A DNA stretch of 64,000 bases from Anagrus nilaparvatae (lineage: Eukaryota > Arthropoda > Insecta > Hymenoptera > Mymaridae), in assembly GCA_022575985.1 (NCBI GenBank), contig JAKSXM010000014.1, forward strand, positions 3,658,001-3,722,000, given 5' to 3'. The notes below the pieces were generated by a model. The model was not told the origin of the DNA. It searched no databases and was given only the letters and a program-made list of their open reading frames with translations. Positions 20,858-31,379 of the stretch are shown here, in pieces. A program made the position numbers and the translations under genes. The stretch's first letter is position 1. Every line of letters starts with the position of its first letter.

Positions 20858-22187
20858 CACAGTGTGATATAAGGGATAAAAAATTTCGAAAATCGGCTTC
20901 ACGCCAATTTTAAACCAAAAAAAATTCTGGCTGAGAAAAAACTTCCGGAGGCATGTATTTTAAATGATAGGCTACCGCAAATTATAAAAAAATTTTTTTT
21001 TAATTTTTTTATGGAGGTCGAAATCTTAAAAAAAAGTAGAAAAAATACATTAAAAATTGGTAAAGTTATTAATTAATTCAAACGAATAAAATACTTTTAA
21101 ATCAAGACTGTATGCAAAATTGGGAGTATTTAGGTTATAAATAATCGAAAAAAGTTACCAGGTGCAAATAAATATGTATATTTGCCACGTTTATATGTGT
21201 TAGTAAAAAACCTTAAATTAACTAAAAAATACGAGAAAAAATGTTAAAAATTAACATTTTTTGCTTAAATTTTATTCTAAAACTTAAAAAAGTATTATTT
21301 TGAATGTCAGTTAATATTTTTTTACACAACTGTATATAATTTTGTGCTCTTGTGCTTGTGTATGTGTATTTCTCAGTGTAAATAAATGTTTTAACTTGAA
21401 TTCTTTGCAACAAATAAGTATATAAGAAAATTCATATTTATAATTATGATTGTTAATGTGTGTGTGTGTGTGTGTGTCTGTTTATTTTTCTAGGTTTTAT
21501 AGTTTACAAATACATCTAAGACTAATCCTGAAAAATAAACACACACACACATACATACACACACACACGCACACACACACACACATTAACAATCATAATT
21601 ATAAATATTAATTTTCTTATATAATTATTTGTTGCTAAAAATTGAGATTAAAACATTTATTTACACTGAGAAATACACATACACAAGCACACGAGCACAC
21701 AATTATATATAGTTGTGTAAAAAAATATTGTCTGAATTATAAAATAATACATTTTCAAGTTTTAGAATAAAATTTAAGCAAAAAGTGTTAATTTTTCACA
21801 TTTATTTTCGTACTTTTTAGTTAATTTAAGGTTTTTTACTTATACATATAAACGTGGAACATATACATATGTATTTACACCTGGAAACTTTTTACGATTA
21901 TTTATAACTTAAATACTCCCAATTTTACATACAGTCTTGATTAAAAAGTATTTTATTCGTTTAAATTAATTAATAACTTTGCCAATTTATAGTATATTTT
22001 GTCTACTTTTTTTTAAGATTTCGACCTCCATAAAAAATTTAAAAAAAAATTTTTTTTTTTAATTTGTGGTAGCCTATTATTTAAAATACATGTCTCCGGA
22101 AGTTTTTTCTCAGCCAGAATTTTTTTTTGTTTAAAATTGGTGTGAAGCCGATTTTTGAACTTTTTTTATCCCTTATATCACACTGTG
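20858..22187. mobile_element. Transib-type non-autonomous foldback element with CGGCG duplications
   Basis: The element begins CACAGTGTGATATAAGGG and ends with its inverse CCCTTATATCACACTGTG. CGGCG lies immediately outside both ends (20,853-20,857 and 22,188-22,192). A CACAGTG heptamer with a 5-bp GC-rich target duplication is the known signature of Transib, the superfamily related to the RAG1 recombinase. The arms run about 620 bp each. The centre (about 21,450-21,590) holds (TG)n and (CA)n tracts. There is no transposase frame. Confidence 0.85.
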
Positions 22188-22424
22188 CGGCGTCCCCTCT
22201 CCAACTTTTGCTAGTATACACGGTCTTTGAGTTCTAGACGTGGTATTTCCGAAGTCAAATGACAAAAAAAAAATGATGGGTCTATTTGACCTGTGTGTGT
22301 TCTAAGCATAGGTTTTCCAAAAAATTTTATAACTTTTTTTAAAATTAAAATTCAGATAAGTGGGTGATAAAAAGAGGCTAAAAGCATATAAAATTATTTT
22401 TAGTTTATATATCAATACAGTTTT

Positions 22425-22640
22425 CTTCCTAGCGGGTCGAAAACACTTTCCGCAACGAGATCGATAAAAACTCGTTTTCTCCCCACTGAGATAGAAAAAT
22501 TTCGTTTTGTCCATAGGAACAAAGAAGGATAACCCAGATCGCAGTTTGCCATCCTCAGCTTCGCCTCGGATGTTAATTAACATGTGATCTGGGCCATTCT
22601 TTTTTTTGCTCCCTTGGTTAAAAATATACTATTAGTACAA
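22425..22640. repeat. Dispersed repeat with CCTCGG hairpin module, second copy
   Basis: Stem arms CCCAGATCGCA (22,533-22,543) and TGTGATCTGGG (22,583-22,593) enclose TCAGCTTCGCCTCGG. GCCATTCTTTTTTTT follows, as in the copy at 7,608-7,680. It lies directly upstream of the piggyBac start codon and may be part of that element's 5' region or a separate insertion. Confidence 0.55.
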
Positions 22641-22641
22641 T

Positions 22642-23288
22642 ATGCCTTATAACTTAAGATCACGCATGGAAAATTTATTAATCAAAGAAGAAGAGGATTT
22701 TGGTGGTGATTCATCTGAAGAGGAAGATAATGTTTCAGAGCAATCTGATTCAGCATCTGAAGATTTCAAGCAAAGAATCTCTTTTAACGCAATTTTGTCA
22801 TCACGATGAAATCATGCTAGCATCTTTCACCCCCAAGAAAAATAAGATTATACTGGTAGTTAGTAACAAAGTTTCTGATACCAATGTCGGGCCAACAAAA
22901 AAGCCGGAAGTTATATTATATTACAGTAAACATAAAAGTGGTTCTGATGTTTTCGATAAGTCGTGCCATGCCTATTCTACAATTCGTTCTACCAAGCGAT
23001 GGCCGATGAATTTTTTTCAGTATGCTTGACCAAGTAAGCGTTTATGCAAGAATTTTATATTCATGCTAATATTTGAATAGTGACTATCAAAAAAACTTCC
23101 AAAAACGCAGCAAGCAAAAATGCATCTGATCAAGCCTCAATTACTTGAAAGATTAAAAAGTCCAAATTTGCGTATATCCTCGAGCAACAAATGATGAATG
23201 ACCTCACTTGAAGAAAAGATGTCCATCTTGCAAGCGTCCAATGTGCGATAAACACCGCGTCTACATCTGCAACGACTGCGTAGAGTAA
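22642..23288 (+). pseudogene. piggyBac-like transposase, internally deleted
   Basis: The ATG at 22,642 opens an acidic N-terminal region rich in Glu, Asp and Ser, ending at TGA 22,807. A second frame, to 23,029, starts near the end of the catalytic domain: MLASFTPKKNKIILVVSN, then KPEVILYYSKHKSGSDVFD and TKRWPMNFFQ, where piggyBac proteins keep their last catalytic Asp. A third frame near 23,215-23,288 gives RCPSCKRPMCDKH, the C-terminal cross-brace zinc finger. About 1 kb of central coding sequence is missing, so the protein is dead. Confidence 0.8.
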
Positions 23289-23299
23289 AAGAGATTAAT

Positions 23300-24100
23300 T
23301 TTTTTTATTTTATAATGTTAAATTTAGTTAAGTTTAAGTTTTTTTTTTAGTTAAGAAAAAATTAAAAATTTTAGTTCAAACAATAACCATACTCATATAA
23401 TTTATAATTCTTTTTTTTATTTTTTTCTAGGTGTTGCCAAACATTTTTTATCATGTGTATCATAAGTTCTTTTCGGCGAAAATATGTGAACTTTACATAA
23501 AATTTTAATGCATAAAAAATTATAAAAATTAATTTAAAAAATTTTTTTCACGCACTTTATTAGTTCATTTATTTAACCAAAAAATATTTTTTCCATTATC
23601 TCTTCCCGTTTTTCCATAAATTAATTTTCCGATTTTGCTTAAAAACCGAGCGCGCCAAGTAAAATCTAACCTATAAGATATGAATTTTTTAAGGTTATGT
23701 AACCGCAGGGCGTGAACAAAAGATTCATACTTTTAAATGAATGTGAATTTATATTCGCCTCGCACTAATCTAGTGTGTTTTTAAATTTGCTACTTTAAAA
23801 GTGTGAATTTTTAGTTCACTGCTTTGAAGGTGTGAAAAAAAAATCGCTAATTTAAAAGTGCGATGGCGTGAATTTTAACCCAAATTCACACTTTTCACTT
23901 TGGAGAGTATGGCCATAATTTTCACGCTTTTAAAAAAAGCTGACACAATGTTCCAACTTCTGAAAATCGAATTTTAAACTTAAATATTAATTAAAAAGCA
24001 ACAAATTTTATATGGAATGACTAAAATATATGTAAGAATAATAAAAATGCTTGAGTCGGCCATTAATGCGAATGCAATTGGTTATATGATCGTAATAAAT
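23300..24100. other. AT-rich stretch with degenerate short repeats
   Basis: From about 23,730 to 23,900, variants of TTTAAAAGTGTGAATTT recur in both orientations, four or more times. No gene is seen. Confidence 0.45.
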
Positions 24101-24102
24101 AT

Positions 24103-25435
24103 TTAGATTGTGAAGGGAGCTGCTTTGAGGCAAGGATTTATTTTTTGAGAGTAGAAAATGCTCCTTATGGAAAAAATGCATTTGAGAATGACGAGCCCAA
24201 AAATTTCAGAGTTGATTTTTTCGAACGAAAATATATAAGTTGGTAAAAATAATGGTGAGTTGAATTTTCGATCTCTGAGATTATAAATGAATCTGAAACA
24301 CAACGAAGTTATTTTTGAAAGTTTTCCCAAGGAAGAATATTTGTATAGAAGATCCAAAGTTTCTTGTAGTAAAATGAGCAAACAAACTTTTTGTAGTAAA
24401 ATGAACAGTCTTTCTACGCTCAGGACAATCTTAATTACTAATTTTTTCATTAAAACAAGGATAAGGCTCTGAATTGTTTAGAAGAAAATCAGGACCATGC
24501 CACCAGAGATTTGATTGAGCTAGTTCAAAAGTAGAGATACCTCTAGTATCAAGATCAGCAGAATTTATAGAACCATCAATGTGAGGCCATGAACTGTTTG
24601 GAATTAACCTATGAATTTCTGCTATTCCATGAGATACAAAATCTAGCCAAAGATGTGGAGGAAAAAGGATCCATGCCAACGCATTTTTTGAATCAGACCA
24701 CATTTGGATATTTATGCCTTTTAATTGAAAACATTCCACAACTCTAGAAACAAGTTTGCTTGCTAAAAGGGCAGCACATAATTCTAAACGAGTAACTGAT
24801 AAAGTATTGAGAGGTGCAACCTTAGTCTTTGCAATAACGATATTCATTAAGGAATGATTTTGTTGAAAAATACTAAAATATAAAGAAGGGTCCGCAAATG
24901 TGTGAATTTAAAATTGAAAATTTAAATTTAATTCAATCCTTCGAGAGATTTTGAGAGTATGAGAAGATTTGAGATCATTATAAATTTTTGAACATTAGTC
25001 ATGTAAGTCTTGAGAAATTATTTCATCCCATTCTAATATTTCCTGACACAGAAGCTGCATAAAAATTTTGTTTTTTATTGTAACTGGATCTTGCAAACCA
25101 AATGGGTCATAAAGTTTTGCGATTTGAGACAAGACAAAACGTTTTGTTAACGAAGACATTAAATAACAATATACATTGATATTAAATATTCCATCGGGAT
25201 CTACATTCCATTTCATACCAAGACATGAAACTACAGAATCTTCAGGCTTATCCAGCCAAACAGGATCAATATGATTTAAATGATCTGGATTATTAGCAGC
25301 CCATTTTCTTAACGGAAATCCGCCCGAAATGAGCAACTTGGTAAATTCTTTAGATAGATCAACAGCTTCAGGAATTGAATCTGCACCAAAATGAGCATCA
25401 TAAACGTACATATTGTTAACATGGAACATGTTCAT
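24103..25435 (-). pseudogene. BEL/Pao pol relic, minus strand
   Basis: Read on the minus strand. RT C-terminal half at 24,995-25,435: YVYDAHFGAD stands where the family has YVDD, so the catalytic motif is damaged, followed by SGGFPLRKWAANNP and LGMKW. RNase H-like at 24,431-24,847: AKTKVAPLNTLSVTRLELCA, SDSKNALAWI and LWWHGPDFL. The integrase lead-in at 24,103-24,450 has SSLGKLSKITSLCFRFI. The three parts are in the right order but separated by frameshifts. The 5' half and integrase core are missing. Confidence 0.85.
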
Positions 25436-25439
25436 TGGA

Positions 25440-25780
25440 TGGGGTATTTGAAAAAGTTTGGCTCGGCAGGGGGGGGTGAAAATGTGACGTTTTTAGGGGG
25501 GTGGGTGAAAAATTGATGTTTTTAGGGGGGGGGGGGGTGAAATTGACTTAGAATATTTTTGATTTAGGGACTTAGAATAATTTGAAGTGGGAGTCAGGAC
25601 CTGATCAGGCCCTGATTACAACAACAACTTAGAATACTTTGAATTTATGGACTTAAGAATAGTATATATTTCAGGATTTATTGTAATTTTAGTTTTTGGA
25701 TTTATTACTGTTATGAGTGAACATGTTTCATGCTCGTTGGTTGTGTAGTTACACAAACCGGTTATAAATTTTTTTTTAGA
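25440..25780 (-). repeat. Dispersed repeat, inverse of 10,265-10,795, with G-rich tracts
   Basis: Tandem G-runs (AGGGGGGTGGGTGAAA and longer) lie at about 25,470-25,545. TTAGGGACTTAGAATAATTT minisatellite units follow, then TTGTGTAGTTACACAAACCGG. The order is the mirror image of the copy at 10,265-10,795. It begins exactly at the end of the BEL/Pao fragment. Confidence 0.55.
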
Positions 25781-25810
25781 TAAGTGCACTTTAATTAATA
25801 ATAAAATCGA

Positions 25811-26690
25811 CTATCTTTTACAAACACATATATAATAAAATATGTGTTTGCGGTCATCTACGCTATCGTAAATGTATTTCCGCTCCAACGCTAGCAAGTC
25901 GATGGGTATGACCGATGCTACTACCTGGATTGCCTCTAGAGATACCGTATTGTATGCGCAGGCAATCCTTAGAGCCGCTTGTCGTTGTACAGACGATATT
26001 TTATGTCTATTCTTGGCAGTTTTGGTGATATCTGCCCAGATGTTGGCCATGAGCCTTGATGAGGAGATTGCGACCGACGCTGCCTTTTTACACGACCTCT
26101 GAAATTGTTCTCAAAAGTTCAGCTTGTCGTCAAGCAGAAGCCCCAGGTACTGAACCGATGTTTTGGCACGGATGGTGTGAGGATTTGCTCTATCGTCGAC
26201 ATTTATATTGATGTCGGTAGGAATCCTTCCACGGGTCAGCAGTACGATCTCCGCTTTTGGGATCGCGAGCTGGAGACCTGTCTCATGACTAGATTCAACC
26301 TCTTCTGTGACCATTGCATGTCCCTGACAGTTATGGTTAGGGCCACGTCGTAAGCGTACCTGATCAGGGAAACTGCTTTCGGGAGATGAAAGTGCAACAA
26401 GCCATTTTAAAAGACATTCCACAAGTCCGGTCTGAGAATCGAGCTTTGAGCTCAAACCCCTCTGCTGCCTGGCATTGAGCATGTCGTTTTTGACGTCCAG
26501 TGTTACCAGGAGGACGTTCTTGCTGATCGCATGATTCCTCTGCCTCTCATCTTCTACGGAATCAACAACGCGCCGGATGGCCTCTACCGTGGATTGCCCT
26601 TCACGAAAGCCTTACTGTTTCTCTAAAAGGCCGCCGCCCTCCTCAATGGCTCTTCTCCAGTCATGTCCAGGGAACGTATTGATTCTGATC
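25811..26690 (-). pseudogene. R1-clade LINE reverse transcriptase fragment
   Basis: On the minus strand, from high to low coordinates: FREGQSTVEAIRRVVDSVED and VLLVTLDVKN (RT block at about 26,480-26,610), then GLQLAIPKAEIVLLT and VQYLGLLLDDKLNF (26,111-26,330), then RQAALRIACAYNTVS and VIPIDLLALERK (25,850-25,990). These are typical of R1-clade ORF2. The catalytic YADD part is deleted between blocks, and frames shift several times. Confidence 0.8.
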
Positions 26691-26922
26691 TAAATGCTTA
26701 ATAAATTATGAACACTGTTTTTAACTTAATATTTAATTTTATGAAAAGAATAAAATATCCAACCTATCTTGGTAAAGTTTATTACTGATTCAATCAAAAA
26801 TATTGATTGAATGAAACTCTTTTCTCAGGGTACTACTCGTAGAAACAATCTGGAAGATTGTGCTCGTATAAATTGGACAATAAAAGTATATTTCAAATGA
26901 ATATTTATAAAAATATTATTAA

Positions 26923-27005
26923 CACATTGGCTGAGGTATGGGCGAAATACGCCCATGGTCCCATGTATTTTAAATGGAGTCACGAGACCTGCCGCAGCCA
27001 ATGTG
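26923..27005. mobile_element. 83-bp piggyBac-type MITE with TTAA duplication
   Basis: Terminal repeats CACATTGGCTG and CAGCCAATGTG lie directly inside TTAA on both sides (26,919-26,922 and 27,006-27,009). The TTAA duplication is diagnostic of piggyBac-like transposition. The inside has GGGCGAAATACGCCC, a second small hairpin. Confidence 0.75.
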
Positions 27006-27215
27006 TTAATTGAATATAGCTTCTCATATCCAATTACTTCTTTTATAAATAATGATTGATCACCTTAATAGTTTATAAGACAAAACAATAATTCTTGATT
27101 AATTCTTTATAAAAAAATATAATTTTGAGTTATAAAAATATTCAGGTAACAAATATTATTTAATTAAATTTTAAAAAAAGAAGCATAATAAAAATAAAAT
27201 TTTGTTATGTTTCAG

Positions 27216-27380
27216 GTGCCAAATGTTTCCTGTCCGGAAATGCTGTTTCCTATTCCTGGAACATTTACTAATCAGCAATCCTCAAATATGCAGGTAAACC
27301 AGAGCGTAGCTGGTGGATTAGTAATAAGTGCAGCAGATCGGATTGCTTCTTTTTGGAGAGGTTGGACTGCAAATAAATAG
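27216..27380 (+). CDS. Probable last exon of an unidentified host gene
   Basis: A TTATGTTTCAG acceptor precedes a 55-codon open frame in phase 0, ending at TAG 27,378-27,380. Residues include CPEMLFPIPGTF, VAGGLVISAADRIASFW and a C-terminal RGWTANK. Base composition is clearly richer in G and C than the surroundings and resembles no transposon in the window. A poly(A) signal follows 180 bp on. Upstream exons are not found in the window, so the rest may lie beyond long introns. I cannot name the gene. Confidence 0.45.
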   Translation: MPNVSCPEMLFPIPGTFTNQQSSNMQVNQSVAGGLVISAADRIASFWRGWTANK

Positions 27381-27561
27381 TTTATTACGCATCTAGATAT
27401 TACAATGTATTTTAAAGATATTTAACTACTTTTTTGTAAATAATTACAATTTTCTTTGTAAATAATTTTCTTTAAACTATTATCAAAGTGCAAAAAGATA
27501 GTATAGTGTTTAGAGTAAATTTTAGTGTAAAACTTCAATTAAATTTTTTATGTTTACTCCA

Positions 27562-27567
27562 AATAAA
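27562..27567 (+). terminator. Candidate poly(A) signal
   Basis: AATAAA (within AAATAAATAAAAG) lies 182 bp after the stop of the exon at 27,216-27,380. AATAAA is common in AT-rich DNA, so position is the main argument. Confidence 0.35.
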
Positions 27568-27681
27568 TAAAAGATATAATAATAATAATCCAAGATATTT
27601 TAAAAATTCGGCTAAATTGTATATCTAAAATTCGGCTGCAGTCATAAGTAGCATCCATAAAATTTTAAAGCTGGAGTATTA

Positions 27682-28246
27682 CTGCTTGATACGTTAAAAT
27701 AAAAAAAGTGATTCCAGATGGAATCCACGTATCATGACAAGTTTAATAAACTATAGATTTACTAATTAGCTCACTAGGTCGTAAAATTCGTCAAATTAAT
27801 ATTCTTATAAATTATGAGCGATAGAATCATTAATTAAAATATTCAAAATAGTTGTTGACCAAGAATCATCCGATAATTTTGAGAAAAGAGTCTTTCTTAA
27901 TAGCGAATGTCATACCTTCCTGTAGCTCAGTATTAGAGCGTCAGACTAGTAATCTGAAGATCGAGGCTTCGCATTCACCAGGAGGGATTTTTTTCTTGGA
28001 ATTTTTCTGCCTATTTCTGCCTTTTTATGCTAAAAACATTATTTCTAACATCTCTATGTTTTTTAAAAAATTAATTTCAATGAAACTAAATTTTAAAAAA
28101 AATTATTAATAAAATTATTTAAAACTGTTTGATACGTTAAAATAAAAAAGAAGTAATTGCAAATGGCATCCACATATCATGTCGAGTTTAATAAACTATA
28201 GATTTATTAATTAGCTCTTTAGGTCGTAAAATTCGTCAAATTAATA
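27682..28246. repeat. ~122-bp direct repeats flanking a tRNA-like sequence
   Basis: 27,682-27,803 and 28,124-28,246 are about 85-90% alike by eye. Both contain TTGATACGTTAAAATAAAAA, TTTAATAAACTATAGATTTA and GGTCGTAAAATTCGTCAAAT. The 320 bp between them carries the tRNA-Thr-like sequence. Confidence 0.7.
27916..27986 (+). tRNA. tRNA-Thr(AGU)-like sequence, degenerate T arm
   Basis: Acceptor CTTCCTG pairs with CAGGAGG (one T-G pair). D arm GCTC/GAGC is intact. The anticodon stem TCAGA/TCTGA is perfect, with loop CTAGTAA giving anticodon AGT. The T arm GAGGC-TTCGCAT-TCACC pairs poorly. The overall length of 70 is right. Probably a tRNA pseudogene or tRNA-derived repeat rather than a working gene. 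Confidence 0.5.
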
Positions 28247-28249
28247 AAA

Positions 28250-29100
28250 GAAAAATTATTCTACTTCAAAATATGTCAGGTAAATAATAAAAAAATTTGT
28301 ACAAAATTAGTAATAAGAAAAATCATTAAAAACCAGATCGATTTTGATATTTTAAAAATGATACTTAATTAGTTTTAGCATTGGAGTTATTTTCAGCTGT
28401 TTTAAGTCATTTCGAAAGCTCATAATTAATGAATTATATCTTATTTAACTTTTTATTATTACCTTTTAATATTATTTTGATTAGTTAATTAATATAGTTC
28501 CACTTAAAAAAGTTTCAAAAGCTAAATAAGTAATCTAGATTTTTAAAAATGTTTTTTATATTTTGTGCTGCTTTAAGACACAGCTATTAGTTAAAAAATT
28601 GTATCCTGTTTTAAACCTGCTATTAAATATTGTTCAGTTTCGGCGTTGACAGTAAATAAAAATCTCAAACCCATGTTTTTTGACTCGGCTCCTATACTTG
28701 CAATGTATAAGGATTCAACTTTGGAACTTTGTATCTCCTAAACAAAAACGACAAGTTTCTTAAAATTTTATTTTTATATGTATTATTATAATATAAAGCC
28801 CCTAAAACAATTTTAGCGATTTCTATTGTCATCTAAATAACTGGTGATCTACCTTAAATAGCATAGTTGAGAGGTCTGTTCTGGTCTGTTCCCAGTGTTC
28901 CATAAAAAATTTCGTTCCCCGAAAAAGAAAATTTTAATTCTACTTCGTAAAAATTTGTTGCCAAAATTGAATATAATGTATAGTTTGAATTGACAAGTAT
29001 TTTCATTTTGCAAAATCTAAATATCTTGGAAGGTTAAACGTAGGTTCCAATTAATTAATTATTAACTTTTAAGCACACCCAGCAACAGTAATTAAAATTT
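28250..29100. other. AT-rich stretch, no gene seen
   Basis: No frame, RNA gene or bounded repeat can be supported. Confidence 0.4.
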
Positions 29101-29112
29101 TCTTAGGAATGC

Positions 29113-29200
29113 GCCATTTTTTTGGCGCACACTAGGCGCACACGAGGCGCACTCGTGGTGCACACCTGGCGCACATTAGGTGTGCGCTGAGTGGACCGCC
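29113..29200. repeat. Cluster of GGCGCAC words
   Basis: GGCGCACACTA, GGCGCACACGA, GGCGCACTCGT, GGTGCACACCT and GGCGCACATTA follow one another at 11-14 bp spacing, then the inverse TGTGCGCTGAG. It is strikingly GC-rich for this window. Confidence 0.6.
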
Positions 29201-29699
29201 CCTTGGTTTCTGGGGTCCAAAAAAGCAACAATTCCTAAAAATTTCAGCATGATTCGAGCAGGGTAAATTTTTGCTCATTTTCACGTTTTATCAAATAACT
29301 CGCCAAAATATAAATTTAACATTTATATCTAAAAAAGTACTATTTTCTTATAAGTTGAACATTCATTTTTCGCTATAAAATCCGAAGTGCCCGACTTTTT
29401 CATAATCCGATCTTTCAAGCTAGCTGTGACAACATTTTTCTAGAAAAGTTATATATGAGCATGGCCCCCTTGTTAAATTCCTGGTGTTCCTTAAAAAAGA
29501 TAATGTTTTACTACTAACGAAGTTCTCAAACAATCTTGATTTTTTTCTGCCTATGTAAAAAAATGAAAAAGAAAATTTTTTCTCTATAAAAAAGCTGTAC
29601 AGATTCTTAAAGATAAGATGGGTAGATAGATAGATAGATCTTCTAAACAAAATAGTAAATGCATTACATTGATCATTGCAGTCTTTTACAATATATATA

Positions 29700-31290
29700 T
29701 ATATATATACTAGCAAAAGTTGGAGGGGGGGGCTCCGCCCCCCCCCCCCCTGTGTCACATTTACTTCTGTTTGTGTTGATTCAAAAAATCATTTTTCATT
29801 GCAAATTTATAATTATGCAAACACATTCAAACTATTCAGAGCAGCATAGGTGAAACATTAATGAAAAATTATAGGTTCTGATTGATTCTCTAGTTATAAT
29901 AGAGAAAATAAAAATATTTAAGTGAGTACGTATAAATTAGTGCCAAATCAAGTAATAACAATTGTAACAGTAAATTTTAATCATATTTTTTAGGTATTTC
30001 ATTTTTCAAGCAAATTTTCAAAAAATTTTATATATCCTAAAAATAGTAAAAATTGAATATCTCCAAAAGTAAGAAAGCTGAGTCACAAAACTAAAGCCTA
30101 TATGTTATCCGAATACTTTTATTCTTTATTATGACACTGGTTTCATGTTAAGTGGTTCGGCGATTCTTGAGTCATTAGGGTACAGACAGACAGACAGACA
30201 AACAAATTTTCAAATATATATAGCATAGCAAAAGTTAGAGGGGGGGCTCCGCCCCTCTGTGTCACATTTCCTTCTATTTTTTTTTTCTTCAAAAAATCAT
30301 TTTTCATTGCAAATTTATAATTATGCAAACACATTCAGATTTTTCTAATGAGACTCAGTCCCTCCTGTTCACAGTTACTTCAATAGTTTTCTGTTGCTTA
30401 AAAAAATCATGTTTCTCTACAAATTTATAATTATGCAAACACATTCAATCTATTCAGAGCAGCATAGGTGAAACATTAATGAAAAATTATAGGTTCTGAT
30501 TGATTCTCTAGTTAAAATAGAGAAAATAAAAAAATTTAACTTAGTACGTATAATTTAGTGCCAAATTAAGTAATCCCATTCCGACAGTAAAATTTAATCA
30601 TATTTTTTAGGTATTTCACTTTTAAAGCAAATTTACAAAACATTTTATATATCCTAAAAATAGTAAAAATTGAATATCTCCAAAAGTAAGAAAGCTGAGT
30701 CAGAAAACTATAGCCTATGTTATCCGAATACTTTTATTCTTTATTATGACACTGGTTTCATATCAAGTGGTTCGGCGGTTCTTGAGTCATTAGGGTACAG
30801 ACAAACAGACAAACAAACAAATATATAATATACAATAATATAATAAAAACAAATAAATAGTATAATATACTATACCCTAAAATTTGAGTTGAATATATAT
30901 AGTATATAGTAAAAAATTTTAAAAATATTTTATAAAATTTTAAAGATACCTCCGTTTTGAATAAAAATTTCAGAGAATACGTAAAAATTAGTGCTGAATT
31001 GAATACTATGAAGTGCGATACCAAAATTTTTCGATAGTATCGAGATATTTCAATTTTTGATACAATTTTTAAAAAATGTTATCAAGTTCAAAAATACTAA
31101 AAATTAAATATCTCAAAAACTACGATAGCTAATCAGAAAATATAGGGCCTATGTTACCCGCATTTTTTTTTTCTTCATTTTGACGCCGGTTTCATGCCAA
31201 TCGGTTCGGTGGTTCTTGCGTCATTAGGGTACAAACAGACAAACAGACAAACAAACAAATAAATTTTCAAATATATATAGTATTAAGATA
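29700..31290 (+). repeat. Three tandem copies of a dispersed repeat ending in ACAGACAAACAAAC
   Basis: Copy A (about 29,706-30,225) and copy B (about 30,226-30,830) both start TAGCAAAAGTT(A/G)GAGGGGGG with CTCCGCCCC and TGTGTCACATTT. They share TATTCAGAGCAGCATAGGTG and end GTTCGGCG(A/G)TTCTTGAGTC, an ACAGACAAAC run and a TATATA tail. Copy C (about 30,831-31,290) keeps only the 3' half. The uniform 3' tail suggests copies that retropose or slip at TATATA sites. A relative lies at 60,030-60,722. Confidence 0.7.
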
Positions 31291-31319
31291 TAATATGGTA
31301 AAAATTAAAGTTAAAATTT

Positions 31320-31325
31320 TTTATA

Positions 31326-31360
<35 letters not shown>

Positions 31361-31375
31361 TTTTTTTTTTTTTTT
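31320..31375. repeat. (ATT)n plus T-run, tail of R1-like element
   Basis: Several ATT units and about 18 T follow. On the minus strand this reads as an A-run and (AAT)n directly after the 3' UTR of the R1-like element. Confidence 0.9.
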
Positions 31376-31379
31376 TTTT

